Of a stretch of 64,000 bases of DNA, positions 1 through 10,370 are shown piece after piece (the stretch's first letter is position 1; the number at the start of each line of letters is the position of its first letter). The notes below the pieces were generated by a model. It had not been told where the DNA came from. It saw only the letters and a list, made by a program, of their open reading frames with translations, and ran no database searches. Position numbers and translations under genes: made by a program. Source of the DNA: Massilia sp. 9I (GTDB taxonomy: Bacteria; Pseudomonadota; Gammaproteobacteria; Burkholderiales; Burkholderiaceae_D); the NCBI RefSeq assembly GCF_902506415.1, contig NZ_LR733275.1:5060176-5124175 (forward strand), read 5' to 3'.

Positions 1-299
1 TGAGCGCGGTGAAGCGCGCGCATTTCCACAGCGCGGTGCTGGGCTACCGCATCGGGCAGGCTTCCTGCGGCAAGGGCTATGCCAGCGAAGCGGTGCGCCA
101 GCTCCTGGAGATCGCCTTCGACAAGCTGCGCCTGAAACGCATCGAGGCCGACTGCCGCATCGACAACCTGGCATCGAAGCGCGTCCTAGAGCGCAGCGGC
201 TTCGTTCAATTCGGCCATTCGCGCCGCAGTTTCGAGCATGGCGGCGTGTGGTACGACCGGCTGCACTTCGAGTGCCACGCACCTATGGCTGCTGCATAG
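1..299 (+). CDS. GNAT family N-acetyltransferase (RimJ/RimL type), 3' part only
   Basis: The frame is open from the window edge (AGC GCG GTG...), so the gene begins upstream and about 98 C-terminal residues remain. GNAT acetyltransferases transfer an acetyl group from acetyl-CoA to an amine. The acetyl-CoA loop is seen as GQASCGKGYASEAVRQLL, followed by the family pattern RIEADCRIDNLASKRVLERSGF, typical of ribosomal-protein or small-molecule N-acetyltransferases of the RimJ/RimL group. The substrate cannot be inferred. The 3' end overlaps the convergent cupin gene by 17 bases. Confidence 0.85.
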   Translation, partial: SAVKRAHFHSAVLGYRIGQASCGKGYASEAVRQLLEIAFDKLRLKRIEADCRIDNLASKRVLERSGFVQFGHSRRSFEHGGVWYDRLHFECHAPMAAA

Positions 300-633
300 G
301 GTCAGGCTTTCCGCCTGCCGCATTCGAAGTGATGTTCAGCCCGACAATCAGGAACTGCGTTTCGACATCGGCCTTGGGGCAATGCTGCACCCCACGCGGC
401 ACGACGAAGATATCGCCTACGCCAAGCTCCACATTGCGATCCTGAAACTGGATCGTCAGCTGGCCCTGGTAAATCACGAAGAGCTCGTCCTGGTCGTCGT
501 GCTGGTGCCAGCGCGTGGAGCCGATGCCCTTGGCGACCTTGAACAACTGTCCGTTCGCATGCGCGACGGTTTGCTGGGACCAGAATTCGCTCAGACCGGC
601 GAGCGTGGCGGGAATATTCACTTTGTCGTGCAT
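283..633 (-). CDS. Small single-domain cupin protein
   Basis: A 116-residue protein that is almost entirely one cupin beta-barrel. Cupin motif 1 is visible (WHQHDDQDELFVIYQGQ, metal-binding histidines) and motif 2 (GDIFVVPRGVQHCP). Such proteins bind a divalent metal and act as small dioxygenases, isomerases or sensors; the substrate here is unknown. The ATG at 633 was chosen because GAGGAA lies 5 bases upstream on the minus strand; a longer frame to 693 has no such site. It converges on the acetyltransferase gene with a short 3' overlap. Confidence 0.8.
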   Translation of the reverse strand: MHDKVNIPATLAGLSEFWSQQTVAHANGQLFKVAKGIGSTRWHQHDDQDELFVIYQGQLTIQFQDRNVELGVGDIFVVPRGVQHCPKADVETQFLIVGLNITSNAAGGKPDPMQQP

Positions 634-836
634 GGCGTTTCCTCGAAAGTAGGCTCCTGAATGTACCAAGCCTGTCTGGCCCGGACCAATCAATTACTTC
701 GAGCGATGCTCAGGAAACCTGAGGCGTTCGGCGTTCGTTCTCCAAGGCAAGCGAGCCAGGCGGCCCGAGATAGAAGCGTATGATTGTTCCATGGCTTGAC
801 GGCTCCCTGCCGATTGATTGCTTAAGGAGAACGACC

Positions 837-1124
837 ATGCGCGTTTTACTATTGACGGTAGCAAGCGCACTTTGCTTGCTCGGGTGTGCCACACCAGAGG
901 AAAGGGCGATGAAGCAGCAAGCCGAGATGGAGAGCATGATGGCCGAATACGGGCCTGCATGCAGCCAGCTTGGCTATGCGATGAACTCGGATCCATGGCG
1001 CGATTGTGTGCTGCAACAAGCCCAGCGGGGCGGCCGCAGCGGTGTATCGACCTCCATTTTCGGCGGCATCGGCAGCGGCGGGCGCGGTTCCGGAATCGGT
1101 ATCGGCATCGGGATAGGGCGCTAG
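837..1124 (+). CDS. Small glycine-rich lipoprotein
   Basis: A 95-residue protein with a lipoprotein signal peptide: a hydrophobic stretch ending in lipobox LLGC near residue 17. The mature part has two cysteines and ends in a glycine/isoleucine repeat (SGIGIGIGIG). Function is unknown; it should be anchored in the envelope. AAGGAG just upstream fixes the start at 837. A strong hairpin terminator follows at once. Confidence 0.65.
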   Translation: MRVLLLTVASALCLLGCATPEERAMKQQAEMESMMAEYGPACSQLGYAMNSDPWRDCVLQQAQRGGRSGVSTSIFGGIGSGGRGSGIGIGIGIGR

Positions 1125-1147
1125 CGGCCCGATCGCCAGCGGGCAGC

Positions 1148-1186
1148 AAAAAAAAGGCCGGACGCTTCGCAGCTTCCGGCCTTTTT
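1148..1186. terminator. Rho-independent terminator, usable on both strands
   Basis: AAGGCCGGA and TCCGGCCTT form a stem flanked by an A-run on the left and a T-run on the right. It sits between the convergent small lipoprotein gene and the Lmo0937-type gene and can serve both. Confidence 0.85.
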
Positions 1187-1210
1187 GTGCTCAGGGCAGT
1201 GCTGAATCCG

Positions 1211-1360
1211 TCAGAGCACTTTTCGCCCGCTGAACAGGCGGATGAGGATGACCACGACGGCGACCACGAGCAGAACGTGGATCAAGCCACCGGCGACAAA
1301 GGAAGTGGCCATGCCGAGCAGCCACAGGACGAGAAGAATGATAGCAATGGTATAGAGCAT
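1211..1360 (-). CDS. Lmo0937-family small membrane protein
   Basis: A 49-residue protein beginning MLYTIAIILLVLWLLGMA and made of two hydrophobic helices separated by a GGLIHVLL turn, the pattern of the widespread Lmo0937 family of tiny inner-membrane proteins of unknown role, often found near stress genes. The start at 1360 has GGAGGT six bases upstream. Upstream in-frame codons are arginine-rich and do not resemble the family, so the longer frame was not used. Confidence 0.75.
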   Translation of the reverse strand: MLYTIAIILLVLWLLGMATSFVAGGLIHVLLVVAVVVILIRLFSGRKVL

Positions 1361-1688
1361 GGTGACCTCCGCTTGGGTAGAGGGAGCAGTCCCGTGCCGG
1401 CGTCTGCGTTCCCGATAAGCCATCATCCGCCACGTTGCCCAACTCTTCCGTACGGAGCCGAACACAGCAAGAAACCGCAGAGAACGTTGCCGCGTCCTGA
1501 CTTGTCGGCTGGCGCTGCACGACTCGACCTCGCTTGTGGTCTTTCACCGGGAGGCGATTGCTGTAAAGAAGCGAACGGCGGTGTTCTGTTGGGTAGGGTA
1601 AAAAGGCGCTACGCAAACCGGCTACCTGGCAAGGCGCGGGCGCCGAAGGCGACAACACCAATCGAGAATAGATAAGGAGAACAATGTC
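1361..1688. other. Intergenic region between divergent genes, no gene seen
   Basis: This 328-base gap must hold the promoters of the Lmo0937-type gene (leftward) and the ompA-like gene (rightward). I see only the two Shine-Dalgarno sites at its ends; no convincing sigma-70 boxes, RNA gene or repeat. Confidence 0.4.
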
Positions 1689-2345
1689 ATGGCAAATTCG
1701 GATCATCAGAACGACGGCGCACCGCCGCGGAACATCCATGTCGGCCCGAAGAAAACGAACTGGCTGCCCTGGATACTGCTGGCGCTCGCGCTGCTTGCCC
1801 TGCTGTTCGGGCTCAGGAGCTGCAAGGGCAGAGACGAGGCGGCCACTACGGCGCCGGTGGTAGCGACCGAGCCCGTCGACCCAGCGCCGGCCGCGACGCC
1901 GGTCACGCCGCCGCCAGCCATCGCGGCCGACGCCGCGGCAGTGGGGGTCTTGCCCGGCGCATCGACGGTCGGCACCTATCTTGCCGGAACCGAAGCGTTG
2001 CCGCGCACCTTTGTGTTCGAAAAGCTCAATTTTGATACTGCGAAGAGCGACATCCGCGCGCAGGATCAAGATGAGCTGAACGCACTTGCGGCCGTGATGA
2101 AGCAATACCCCAACGCGCGCATCCGGATCGTCGGTTACGCCGATGCGCGTGGCGCCGCGCCTGCCAACGCCACGCTCGGCAAGGAACGCGCCGACAGCGT
2201 GAAGGCCGCGCTCGTCACACAGGGCATCAATGCCGGACGTCTCGAGACCGCGTCCGGCGGTGAGAGCGATCCCGTCGATACCAACGCCACCGCGAGCGGT
2301 CAGTTCGAGAATCGCCGGGCCGAGCTGATCGTCCTGCAGCGTTAA
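1689..2345 (+). CDS. OmpA-family protein, inner-membrane-anchored peptidoglycan-binding
   Basis: A 218-residue protein with one transmembrane helix at about residues 26-43 (WLPWILLALALLALLFG), an Ala/Pro/Thr-rich linker, then a C-terminal OmpA-like domain from about residue 107. Domain hallmarks are LNFDTAKSDI, the GYADARG turn, ATLGKERADSVKAAL and the terminal NRRAELIV, which in OmpA/Pal proteins binds diaminopimelate of peptidoglycan. It probably tethers the inner membrane to the wall. AAGGAG at about 1675 supports the start. It lies 30 bases before the YflT-like gene and probably shares its transcript. Confidence 0.85.
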   Translation: MANSDHQNDGAPPRNIHVGPKKTNWLPWILLALALLALLFGLRSCKGRDEAATTAPVVATEPVDPAPAATPVTPPPAIAADAAAVGVLPGASTVGTYLAGTEALPRTFVFEKLNFDTAKSDIRAQDQDELNALAAVMKQYPNARIRIVGYADARGAAPANATLGKERADSVKAALVTQGINAGRLETASGGESDPVDTNATASGQFENRRAELIVLQR

Positions 2346-2375
2346 TTCCGAATACCCTTCTGGAAAGGAGAATCC

Positions 2376-2828
2376 ATGTCACGTACTCTCACCGCACTGT
2401 TCGACACCCGTGCCGACGCCGAGGCCGGCCGCCAGCGGCTGCTGGCAGCCAAGGTCGATGCCGACAATATCCGGATCCACGATCAGTCCGCCGTCGGCGA
2501 AAGCGGCTATTCGTCGCATGACGCGCCCGGCTTGTGGGCGTCGATCAAGAACGCCTTCCTGCCCGATGAGGATCGCCATCGCTACGAGGAGGGCATCCGT
2601 CGTGGTGGCTTCCTGCTCACCGCCGATATCGATAGCGATGAGGCCGGCGAAGCGATTCGGGCCCTCGAGGATGTGGGCATCAACAGCGTCGATATCGACG
2701 AGCGCGCTTCCCAGTGGACATCGCAGGGCTGGAAGCCGCCGGCCGCAGCCGCTGCGACGGCCGGCGCCGCGCCACGTTCCGTCGGCGACCGTGGCGCGCG
2801 GGTCTGCTCGTATGGCACGCGTACCTGA
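2376..2828 (+). CDS. YflT-like general stress domain protein, possibly C-terminally shortened
   Basis: A 150-residue cytoplasmic protein starting MSRTLTALFDTRADAEAGRQRL, the opening of heat-induced stress (YflT-like) domains, a ferredoxin-like fold of unknown function. The domain covers about residues 1-110 and ends DIDERASQW. The last 40 residues (alanine-rich, then VGDRGARVCSYGTRT) vaguely resemble the start of a DUF2382 module that often follows this domain, so the gene may have lost its 3' part; this is a weak inference. GGAAAGGAG precedes the start. A terminator follows. Confidence 0.6.
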   Translation: MSRTLTALFDTRADAEAGRQRLLAAKVDADNIRIHDQSAVGESGYSSHDAPGLWASIKNAFLPDEDRHRYEEGIRRGGFLLTADIDSDEAGEAIRALEDVGINSVDIDERASQWTSQGWKPPAAAAATAGAAPRSVGDRGARVCSYGTRT

Positions 2829-2886
2829 GTAGCCGGGCAGGCGCAGCGAACTCCACGCTGCGCCGCTTGTTTCGCTGGATGAAAAA

Positions 2887-2918
2887 AAGGGCTGGAACCC
2901 GTCAAGGTTCCAGCCCTT
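2887..2918. terminator. Bidirectional hairpin terminator between stress gene and acnA
   Basis: AAGGGCTGGAACC pairs with GGTTCCAGCCCTT around a 6-base loop. The A-run before it gives a U-run on the minus strand for acnA, and TTCTTATT follows on the plus strand. Confidence 0.85.
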
Positions 2919-2947
2919 CTTATTGCCTCCGAAGAGGCATTTCCTGA

Positions 2948-5656
<2,709 letters not shown>

Positions 5657-5739
5657 AATCTCTCCTTCAGTGGGGATTAATTGTTATTCCGGTACTGCCA
5701 TTCACTTCATAGGGCGATCCGACGGGGTTCAGCCGCGGA

Positions 5740-6276
5740 TCAGCCATTCGTTGCTGCGGGCGCGGCGCTTGCCACCGTCGCCTGCTGTGCGTTCTTGCAT
5801 TCGTTGGCCAGCTGCCGGTTCAGCTTCGAATCCAGCAGGATGCCCTTGGCCGGGATACCGATCCAGATCAGGCCCCAGAACGGGTTCTCGAAGCGCAGCG
5901 CGCCGGTGGTGGTGCCCACGCGGGTCAGGCGGTGCAGGCGCTTCTTCCAGCGCAGGGCGATGTGGCCCTCGTCGTTGACGTTCGTGTAGATCGTGACCTT
6001 GTTGCCGAGTTCACAGCTGTACTCGGTGACGACCGTATCCGTGATGTCCGGTTCGGCTTCTTCCTCGGCGTTCGCGGCCGGCGCCGCGACGGCGGCAGCA
6101 GCGGCCCCTGCGGGGGCGGCTTTCTTTGTTTTCGGCTTGGCCTTGGCTTTCGACTTGAGAACGTCTTCGGCTTTCGGGTGGTTCTTTTCAGGCGCGGCGG
6201 ATGCGTTCACGCAAACGCCGGCGGCCGCCAGCACAAAGGCGCTGGCGGCGAGGAGACGGGGGAGGGAGGTGGCCAT
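5740..6276 (-). CDS. Secreted MliC-like (C-type lysozyme inhibitor-like) protein
   Basis: A 178-residue exported protein: signal peptide of about 28 residues (LPRLLAASAFVLAAAGVCVNASA), a Lys/Ala-rich linker, then a compact domain from about residue 80. That domain runs YSCELGNKVTIYTN, LHRLTRV, GALRFENPFWGLIWIG, AKGILLDS and a closing cysteine (ANECKN), the order of elements and cysteine pair seen in MliC/PliC-type lysozyme inhibitors. The family call is by eye only. Its ATG overlaps the stop of the CoA ester lyase gene (TGATG), so translation is coupled. Its place in a TCA operon is unexplained. Confidence 0.55.
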   Translation of the reverse strand: MATSLPRLLAASAFVLAAAGVCVNASAAPEKNHPKAEDVLKSKAKAKPKTKKAAPAGAAAAAVAAPAANAEEEAEPDITDTVVTEYSCELGNKVTIYTNVNDEGHIALRWKKRLHRLTRVGTTTGALRFENPFWGLIWIGIPAKGILLDSKLNRQLANECKNAQQATVASAAPAATNG

Positions 6277-7265
6277 CAGTTGGAACCCGTTTGGTTGACG
6301 ATTGCCGCCGCGGCTTCCGGCAACGCAAGGCCGGCCAGCTTCGCGCGCTGCAAAACGGTCCAATAATATCGGTAGCTCGCGCGGTCGTGCAAGCGGCCGT
6401 GCTGGGCGATCGGGCCCCATCCCGCGGCCATCGCCTCGCCCAGGATATTGGTCGCTTCGTTCACTTCCGACAGGCGCGGCGTGAATGCCTTGAGGATCGG
6501 CTTGATCTGGTCCGGGTGGATGCTCCACATGCGGGTAAAGCCGAATTCCGCGCCGGCGCGCTGGGCGTCGTTGGCCACCACTGCGCTGTCCTTGATGTCG
6601 GTGGTGACGTTGTGCGAAGCCACCTTGCCGTGCGCGTGGCAGGCCGCGACCATCTCGAGTTTGGCGCGCACCACCAGCGGGTGGGTGAACTGGCCCGGAG
6701 TGCGCATCGCGCTGGCCGGCACCGCGCCGTAGTGGCTCGAGACGAAGTCCATGATGCCGAAGGACAGGCATTCGACCTGGGGCAGGGCGGCGATGTCGTA
6801 GGCTTCGCGCAGGGCGCCGTGGGTTTCGATCAGCACGTGCACCGGCAGGTCGGTGCGTCCCGCTTTTGCGGCGTGCTGGTTGATCAGGTCGATGGCGCGA
6901 ATGACTTCGGCGGTGCTTTCCACCTTCGGGAGCACCACGTAGGCCAGGCGGCCTGCGGTGGCGCCGACGATCACGGCGACGTCGGCCGCGAAGTGTTCGC
7001 TCTTGGTGTCGTGCAGGCGCACGCCGATGCGATTGAAGCGGTTGTCTTCGCTGTTGATCAGTTGCGTGACCAGCAGCGCGTGTTCAGCCTCGCTGCCGGC
7101 GGCGGCGCCGTCCTCGCAGTCGAAGGTGATGTCGAAGACGGGCCCAAGCTCTTGTTGCAGGGCCATCGATTTGCGCATCAGCTTCTCCGAGCCGGCGTAG
7201 TGATCGCAGGCGGGGAGCAGGAGCGGCTGGCGTTTGCCCTGGAATAAAACCTCGGAAGGGTGCAT
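6276..7265 (-). CDS. HpcH/HpaI aldolase / citrate lyase-type CoA ester lyase
   Basis: A 329-residue TIM-barrel protein of the HpcH/HpaI-CitE-malyl-CoA lyase family. The Mg-binding segment DITFDCEDGAAAGSE is visible, plus RLHDTKSEHF, VLPKVEST, VLIETHGALREA and MWSIHPDQIKPI. Family members cleave or form malyl-, citramalyl- or related CoA thioesters; the exact substrate cannot be told. The gene lies between mdh (73-base gap) and acnA in the same direction, an arrangement common in Burkholderiales, suggesting a link to malate/glyoxylate metabolism. Confidence 0.85.
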   Translation of the reverse strand: MHPSEVLFQGKRQPLLLPACDHYAGSEKLMRKSMALQQELGPVFDITFDCEDGAAAGSEAEHALLVTQLINSEDNRFNRIGVRLHDTKSEHFAADVAVIVGATAGRLAYVVLPKVESTAEVIRAIDLINQHAAKAGRTDLPVHVLIETHGALREAYDIAALPQVECLSFGIMDFVSSHYGAVPASAMRTPGQFTHPLVVRAKLEMVAACHAHGKVASHNVTTDIKDSAVVANDAQRAGAEFGFTRMWSIHPDQIKPILKAFTPRLSEVNEATNILGEAMAAGWGPIAQHGRLHDRASYRYYWTVLQRAKLAGLALPEAAAAIVNQTGSN

Positions 7266-7338
7266 GGTATGTCTTGAAACAGGCTTGGCGCGGACCGCGA
7301 TGCGGCCGCGCCGTTGGTGCTGATTAACTGAGCTTAGC

Positions 7339-8328
7339 TTAGGCCAGCAGGTGTGCGACGCCGGCTTTCTCTTCTTCCAGCTCTTTCAGGGTCAGGTTGA
7401 TGCGCTCTTGCGAGAACGCGTCGATTTCCAGGCCCTGGACGATGGTGTATTCGCCGTTTTCGGTGGTCACCGGGAAGCCGAACATGGTGCCTTCCGGGAT
7501 GCCGTACGAACCGTCCGACGGGATGCCCATGGTGGTCCACTTGCCGTTGGTGCCCAGCACCCAGTCACGCACGTGGTCGATCGCTGCGTTGGCGGCCGAT
7601 GCTGCCGACGACGCACCGCGTGCCTCGATGATGGCGGCGCCGCGCTTGCCGACGGTCGGCAGGAAGGTGTCGCGGTTCCAGGCGTCGTCGTTGATCGCAT
7701 CCTTGACCGACTGGCCGTCGATGGTGGCGAAGCGGTAGTCGGCGTACATGGTCGGCGAGTGGTTGCCCCATACGGCCATCTTCTCGATCGCACCGACCGG
7801 CTTGTTCAGCTTGGCGGCGACTTGCGACAGGGCGCGGTTGTGGTCCAGGCGCAGCATGGCGGTGAAGTTCTTGGCCGGCAGGTTCGGGGCCGACTTCATG
7901 GCGATGTAGGCGTTGGTGTTGGCCGGGTTGCCCACCACCAGCACCTTGACGTTGCGCGAAGCGACGGCGTCCAGCGCCTTGCCCTGCACGGTGAAGATCT
8001 GGGCGTTGGCTTCCAGCAGGTCCTTGCGCTCCATGCCTGGGCCGCGCGGACGGGCGCCGACCAGCAGGGCCACGTCGGCATCCTTGAAGGCGGTCATCGG
8101 ATCGCTGTGGGCGGTCATGCCGGCCAGCAGCGGGAATGCGCAGTCGTCGATTTCCATCATGACGCCCTTGAGCGCCTTCTGTGCCTTCTCGTTGTCGATC
8201 TCGAGCAGCTGCAGGATGACCGGCTGGTCCTTGCCCAGCATGTCGCCGTTGGCGATGCGGAACAGCAGGGAATAGCCGATCTGGCCGGCTGCGCCGGTAA
8301 CGGCGACGCGCATTGGGGTTTTAGCCAT
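7339..8328 (-). CDS. mdh: Malate dehydrogenase
   Basis: A 329-residue NAD-dependent malate dehydrogenase, oxidising malate to oxaloacetate. Seen: Rossmann motif VTGAAGQIGYSLL at the N-terminus, substrate arginines in GARPRGPGMERKDLL, NPANTNAYIA, and the catalytic histidine in GNHSPTMYAD. Start 8328 has GGAGAT upstream; the frame extends further but without family similarity. It is the first gene of the leftward mdh - lyase - MliC-like - acnA unit, with a good promoter 144-170 bases upstream. Confidence 0.97.
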   Translation of the reverse strand: MAKTPMRVAVTGAAGQIGYSLLFRIANGDMLGKDQPVILQLLEIDNEKAQKALKGVMMEIDDCAFPLLAGMTAHSDPMTAFKDADVALLVGARPRGPGMERKDLLEANAQIFTVQGKALDAVASRNVKVLVVGNPANTNAYIAMKSAPNLPAKNFTAMLRLDHNRALSQVAAKLNKPVGAIEKMAVWGNHSPTMYADYRFATIDGQSVKDAINDDAWNRDTFLPTVGKRGAAIIEARGASSAASAANAAIDHVRDWVLGTNGKWTTMGIPSDGSYGIPEGTMFGFPVTTENGEYTIVQGLEIDAFSQERINLTLKELEEEKAGVAHLLA

Positions 8329-8471
8329 GATGAATCTCCAAAGTGGGAATGAAAACGGTCGAGCCGGGGTGCGTATTCGGGAAAACAGCAATGATACCAA
8401 AAGCGCACCATATGAATTGGATATCGCGCGCATGGTTGTGGGCAGGCGCGGAGGTCCAGGCCGACCGCGAG

Positions 8472-8499
8472 TTTATGCCTCCGGTGTTCTATCTGTCAA
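8472..8499 (-). promoter_or_regulatory. Predicted sigma-70 promoter of the mdh operon
   Basis: On the minus strand a perfect -35 TTGACA (8499-8494) is separated by 16 bases from CATAAA (8477-8472), a 4/6 match to the -10 consensus. It points at mdh and lies 12 bases from the palindrome at 8511-8526. Confidence 0.55.
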
Positions 8500-8510
8500 T
8501 TCATATCATA

Positions 8511-8526
8511 TGTCTTATATAAGACA
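8511..8526. promoter_or_regulatory. Perfect 16-bp palindrome, likely GntR operator
   Basis: TGTCTTATATAAGACA is a perfect inverted repeat in the mdh-gntR divergent region. It lies just upstream of the mdh -35 box and overlaps TATATA/TATAAG sequences that could be the gntR -10. A further TGTCTT follows at 8530. Size and symmetry suit a dimeric GntR-family regulator, most simply the adjacent gene product. Confidence 0.65.
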
Positions 8527-8585
8527 CATGTCTTGATGGTCGCGCACTGGACGGACGTGCACTTTTTGTGGTGAAATCACGGTCT

Positions 8586-9347
8586 ATGAACCCCCTTCCG
8601 CCCAACAGCGATGCAGTCGGCCCAGATGCGTCGCCGTCGTTCCGTCCGTTGTACCAGCAGATCAAGTCCCTGATCACGCAGAGCCTGCAGTCGGGCGAGT
8701 GGAAGCCGGGCGAGCTGATGCCGAGCGAAGTCGAGCTGGCCGGCCGCTTCAAGGTCAGCCAGGGCACGGTGCGCAAGGCCATCGACGAGCTGGCGGCAGA
8801 AAATCTGGTGGTGCGCCGCCAGGGCAAGGGCACGTTTGTCGCCACCCACGCGGAAGAGCGCGCCCATTTCCGTTTCCTGCGCCTGATGCCCGACGAGGGC
8901 GTTCCCCATCATCCCGACAACCGCCTCATCGCCGTGCTGCGCATCCGCGCCACGGCCGAGGTCGCACGCCTGCTCGAGTTGAAGTCGGGCGACGCCGTGG
9001 TCTACATCAAGCGCGTGCAGTCCTTCGACGGGGTGCCGACCATCCTGGAAGAGCTGTGGCTGCCGGGCCAGCTGTTCAAGGGCCTGACGGCGGAACGCCT
9101 GGTGGAATACAAGGGGCCGATGTATGGCCTGTTCGAGTCGGAATTCGGTACCCGCATGATCCGCGCGACCGAGAAGATCCGCGCGGTGGCGGCGGATGCG
9201 GCGGCCGCCGAGCACCTGAAGGTGCCGGAAGGCACGCCGCTGCTGTGCGCCGACCGCGTCTCGTTCAGTTACGGCGACAAGCCGGTCGAGCTGCGCCGGG
9301 GGATTTATTCGACCGCGCGGCACCACTACCAGAATGAATTGTCGTAA
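8586..9347 (+). CDS. GntR-family (HutC/UTRA type) transcriptional regulator
   Basis: About 253 residues: an N-terminal winged helix-turn-helix (PLYQQIKSLITQSLQSGEW ... MPSEVELAGRFKVSQGTVRKAI, roughly residues 20-85) and a C-terminal UTRA ligand-binding domain (FRFLRLMPDEG to VELRRGIYSTARHHYQ). Such regulators dissociate from DNA when a small metabolite binds. Its position between mdh and sdh suggests control of TCA-cycle genes, with the palindrome at 8511-8526 as its site; the effector is unknown. ATG at 8586 was chosen over GTG 8568; neither has a good ribosome site. Confidence 0.88.
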   Translation: MNPLPPNSDAVGPDASPSFRPLYQQIKSLITQSLQSGEWKPGELMPSEVELAGRFKVSQGTVRKAIDELAAENLVVRRQGKGTFVATHAEERAHFRFLRLMPDEGVPHHPDNRLIAVLRIRATAEVARLLELKSGDAVVYIKRVQSFDGVPTILEELWLPGQLFKGLTAERLVEYKGPMYGLFESEFGTRMIRATEKIRAVAADAAAAEHLKVPEGTPLLCADRVSFSYGDKPVELRRGIYSTARHHYQNELS

Positions 9348-9571
9348 GGAATGCTTGAACGAATGATGCGGCGGGGCCGGCAAGGCCGGTCATGCCGCGC
9401 AGCAATCGCTTGAAGCGATTAAAATATGTTGGTTTTGCGTAAGTGGCGTACGTTACCCGGTGCGTCGCAGGGATGTTCGGGTTTTCTGCATGCAGATGCT
9501 TGGTGCCCCGTTACAAAATCGGCGAAAATGAAGGGTTCACTAAAAATCTGTCGTCATAAGGGAGGTGTTAC

Positions 9572-9997
9572 ATGTCCGAAGCCGTGAGAGAAGCTGCAAA
9601 AAAAGGGCGGCCGGAGTTCCGCAACGTTGGCATTGGGGATATTACGAGTAAATATCGCATGCCGCCATCGGCCATCGTGTCGATCCTGCACCGCGTCAGC
9701 GGCGCCGGCCTGTTCCTGTTCCTGCCGTTCCTGCTGTATCTCCTGCAGGAAAGCCTGCTGTCGGAAATCTCGTTCGAGCATTTCCGCGGTGTCGTTGGCA
9801 ATCCGTTTGCCAAGATCATCCTGGTCGGCCTGTCCTGGGCTTACCTGCACCACTTCGTCGCCGGCGTGCGTCACCTGTTCATGGATAACCACCTGGCCCT
9901 GGACAAGGATGCCGCTCAGAAGACCGCACGCTGGGTGCTGATCATCAGCCTGGTGCTGACCGCACTGGTCGCCCTGAAACTGTTCGGAGTGTTTTAA
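9572..9997 (+). CDS. sdhC: Succinate dehydrogenase cytochrome b556 subunit SdhC
   Basis: A 141-residue integral membrane subunit of complex II. Three hydrophobic helices are visible, with the quinone-site signature SILHRVSGAGLFLFLPF (Ser/Arg) and the haem-ligand region HHFVAGVRHLFMDNH. It anchors SdhAB to the inner membrane, binds haem b with SdhD and passes electrons to ubiquinone. GGGAGGTG lies ahead of the ATG. It is the first gene of sdhCDAB; sdhD follows after 2 bases. The 224-base gap upstream shows no clear promoter. Confidence 0.95.
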   Translation: MSEAVREAAKKGRPEFRNVGIGDITSKYRMPPSAIVSILHRVSGAGLFLFLPFLLYLLQESLLSEISFEHFRGVVGNPFAKIILVGLSWAYLHHFVAGVRHLFMDNHLALDKDAAQKTARWVLIISLVLTALVALKLFGVF

Positions 9998-9999
9998 TC

Positions 10000-10368
10000 A
10001 TGGCAAACAAGAATAACATCGGACCGCGCCGCCTCGTCGTCGGCGCCCACTACGGCGTGAAGGACTGGCTGGCGCAGCGCGTCACCGCGATCGTCATGGC
10101 CGTCTTCACCGTCGTGCTGCTGGTCTCCTTCCTGACCGGCCAGAATTTCAGCTACGAAGGCTGGGCTGGCCTGTTCTCGCGTCAGTGGTTCAAGCTGTTC
10201 GCGCTGGTGACCTTCCTGGGCCTGTTCTACCACGCCTGGGTCGGCATCCGTGACATCTGGATGGACTATGTCAAGAACGCGGGCGTCCGCCTGATCCTGA
10301 TGCTGGCGACGATCTTCTGGCTGATCGCCTGCGCCGCCTGGACCGTGCAAATTCTCTGGAGTGTGTAA
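10000..10368 (+). CDS. sdhD: Succinate dehydrogenase membrane anchor SdhD
   Basis: A 122-residue membrane subunit of complex II with three helices. Features: RRLVVGAHYGVKDWLAQRVTAIVMAVF at the N-terminus and FYHAWVGIRDIWMDYVKN, which holds the haem b histidine and the quinone-site tyrosine/aspartate region. It pairs with SdhC. It starts 2 bases after sdhC and ends 2 bases before sdhA, so all are translated from one transcript. Confidence 0.95.
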   Translation: MANKNNIGPRRLVVGAHYGVKDWLAQRVTAIVMAVFTVVLLVSFLTGQNFSYEGWAGLFSRQWFKLFALVTFLGLFYHAWVGIRDIWMDYVKNAGVRLILMLATIFWLIACAAWTVQILWSV

Positions 10369-10370
10369 TC

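Noticed and set aside
694..1149. Minus-strand frame of about 150 codons opposite the small lipoprotein
   Set aside because: Arg/Ser-rich, no ribosome site; the plus-strand gene has a lipobox and a good ribosome site.
9403..9420. Inverted repeat AATCGCTT/AAGCGATT after gntR, as terminator
   Set aside because: It has only a 1-base loop centre and is followed by AAAATAT, not a T-run on the plus strand.
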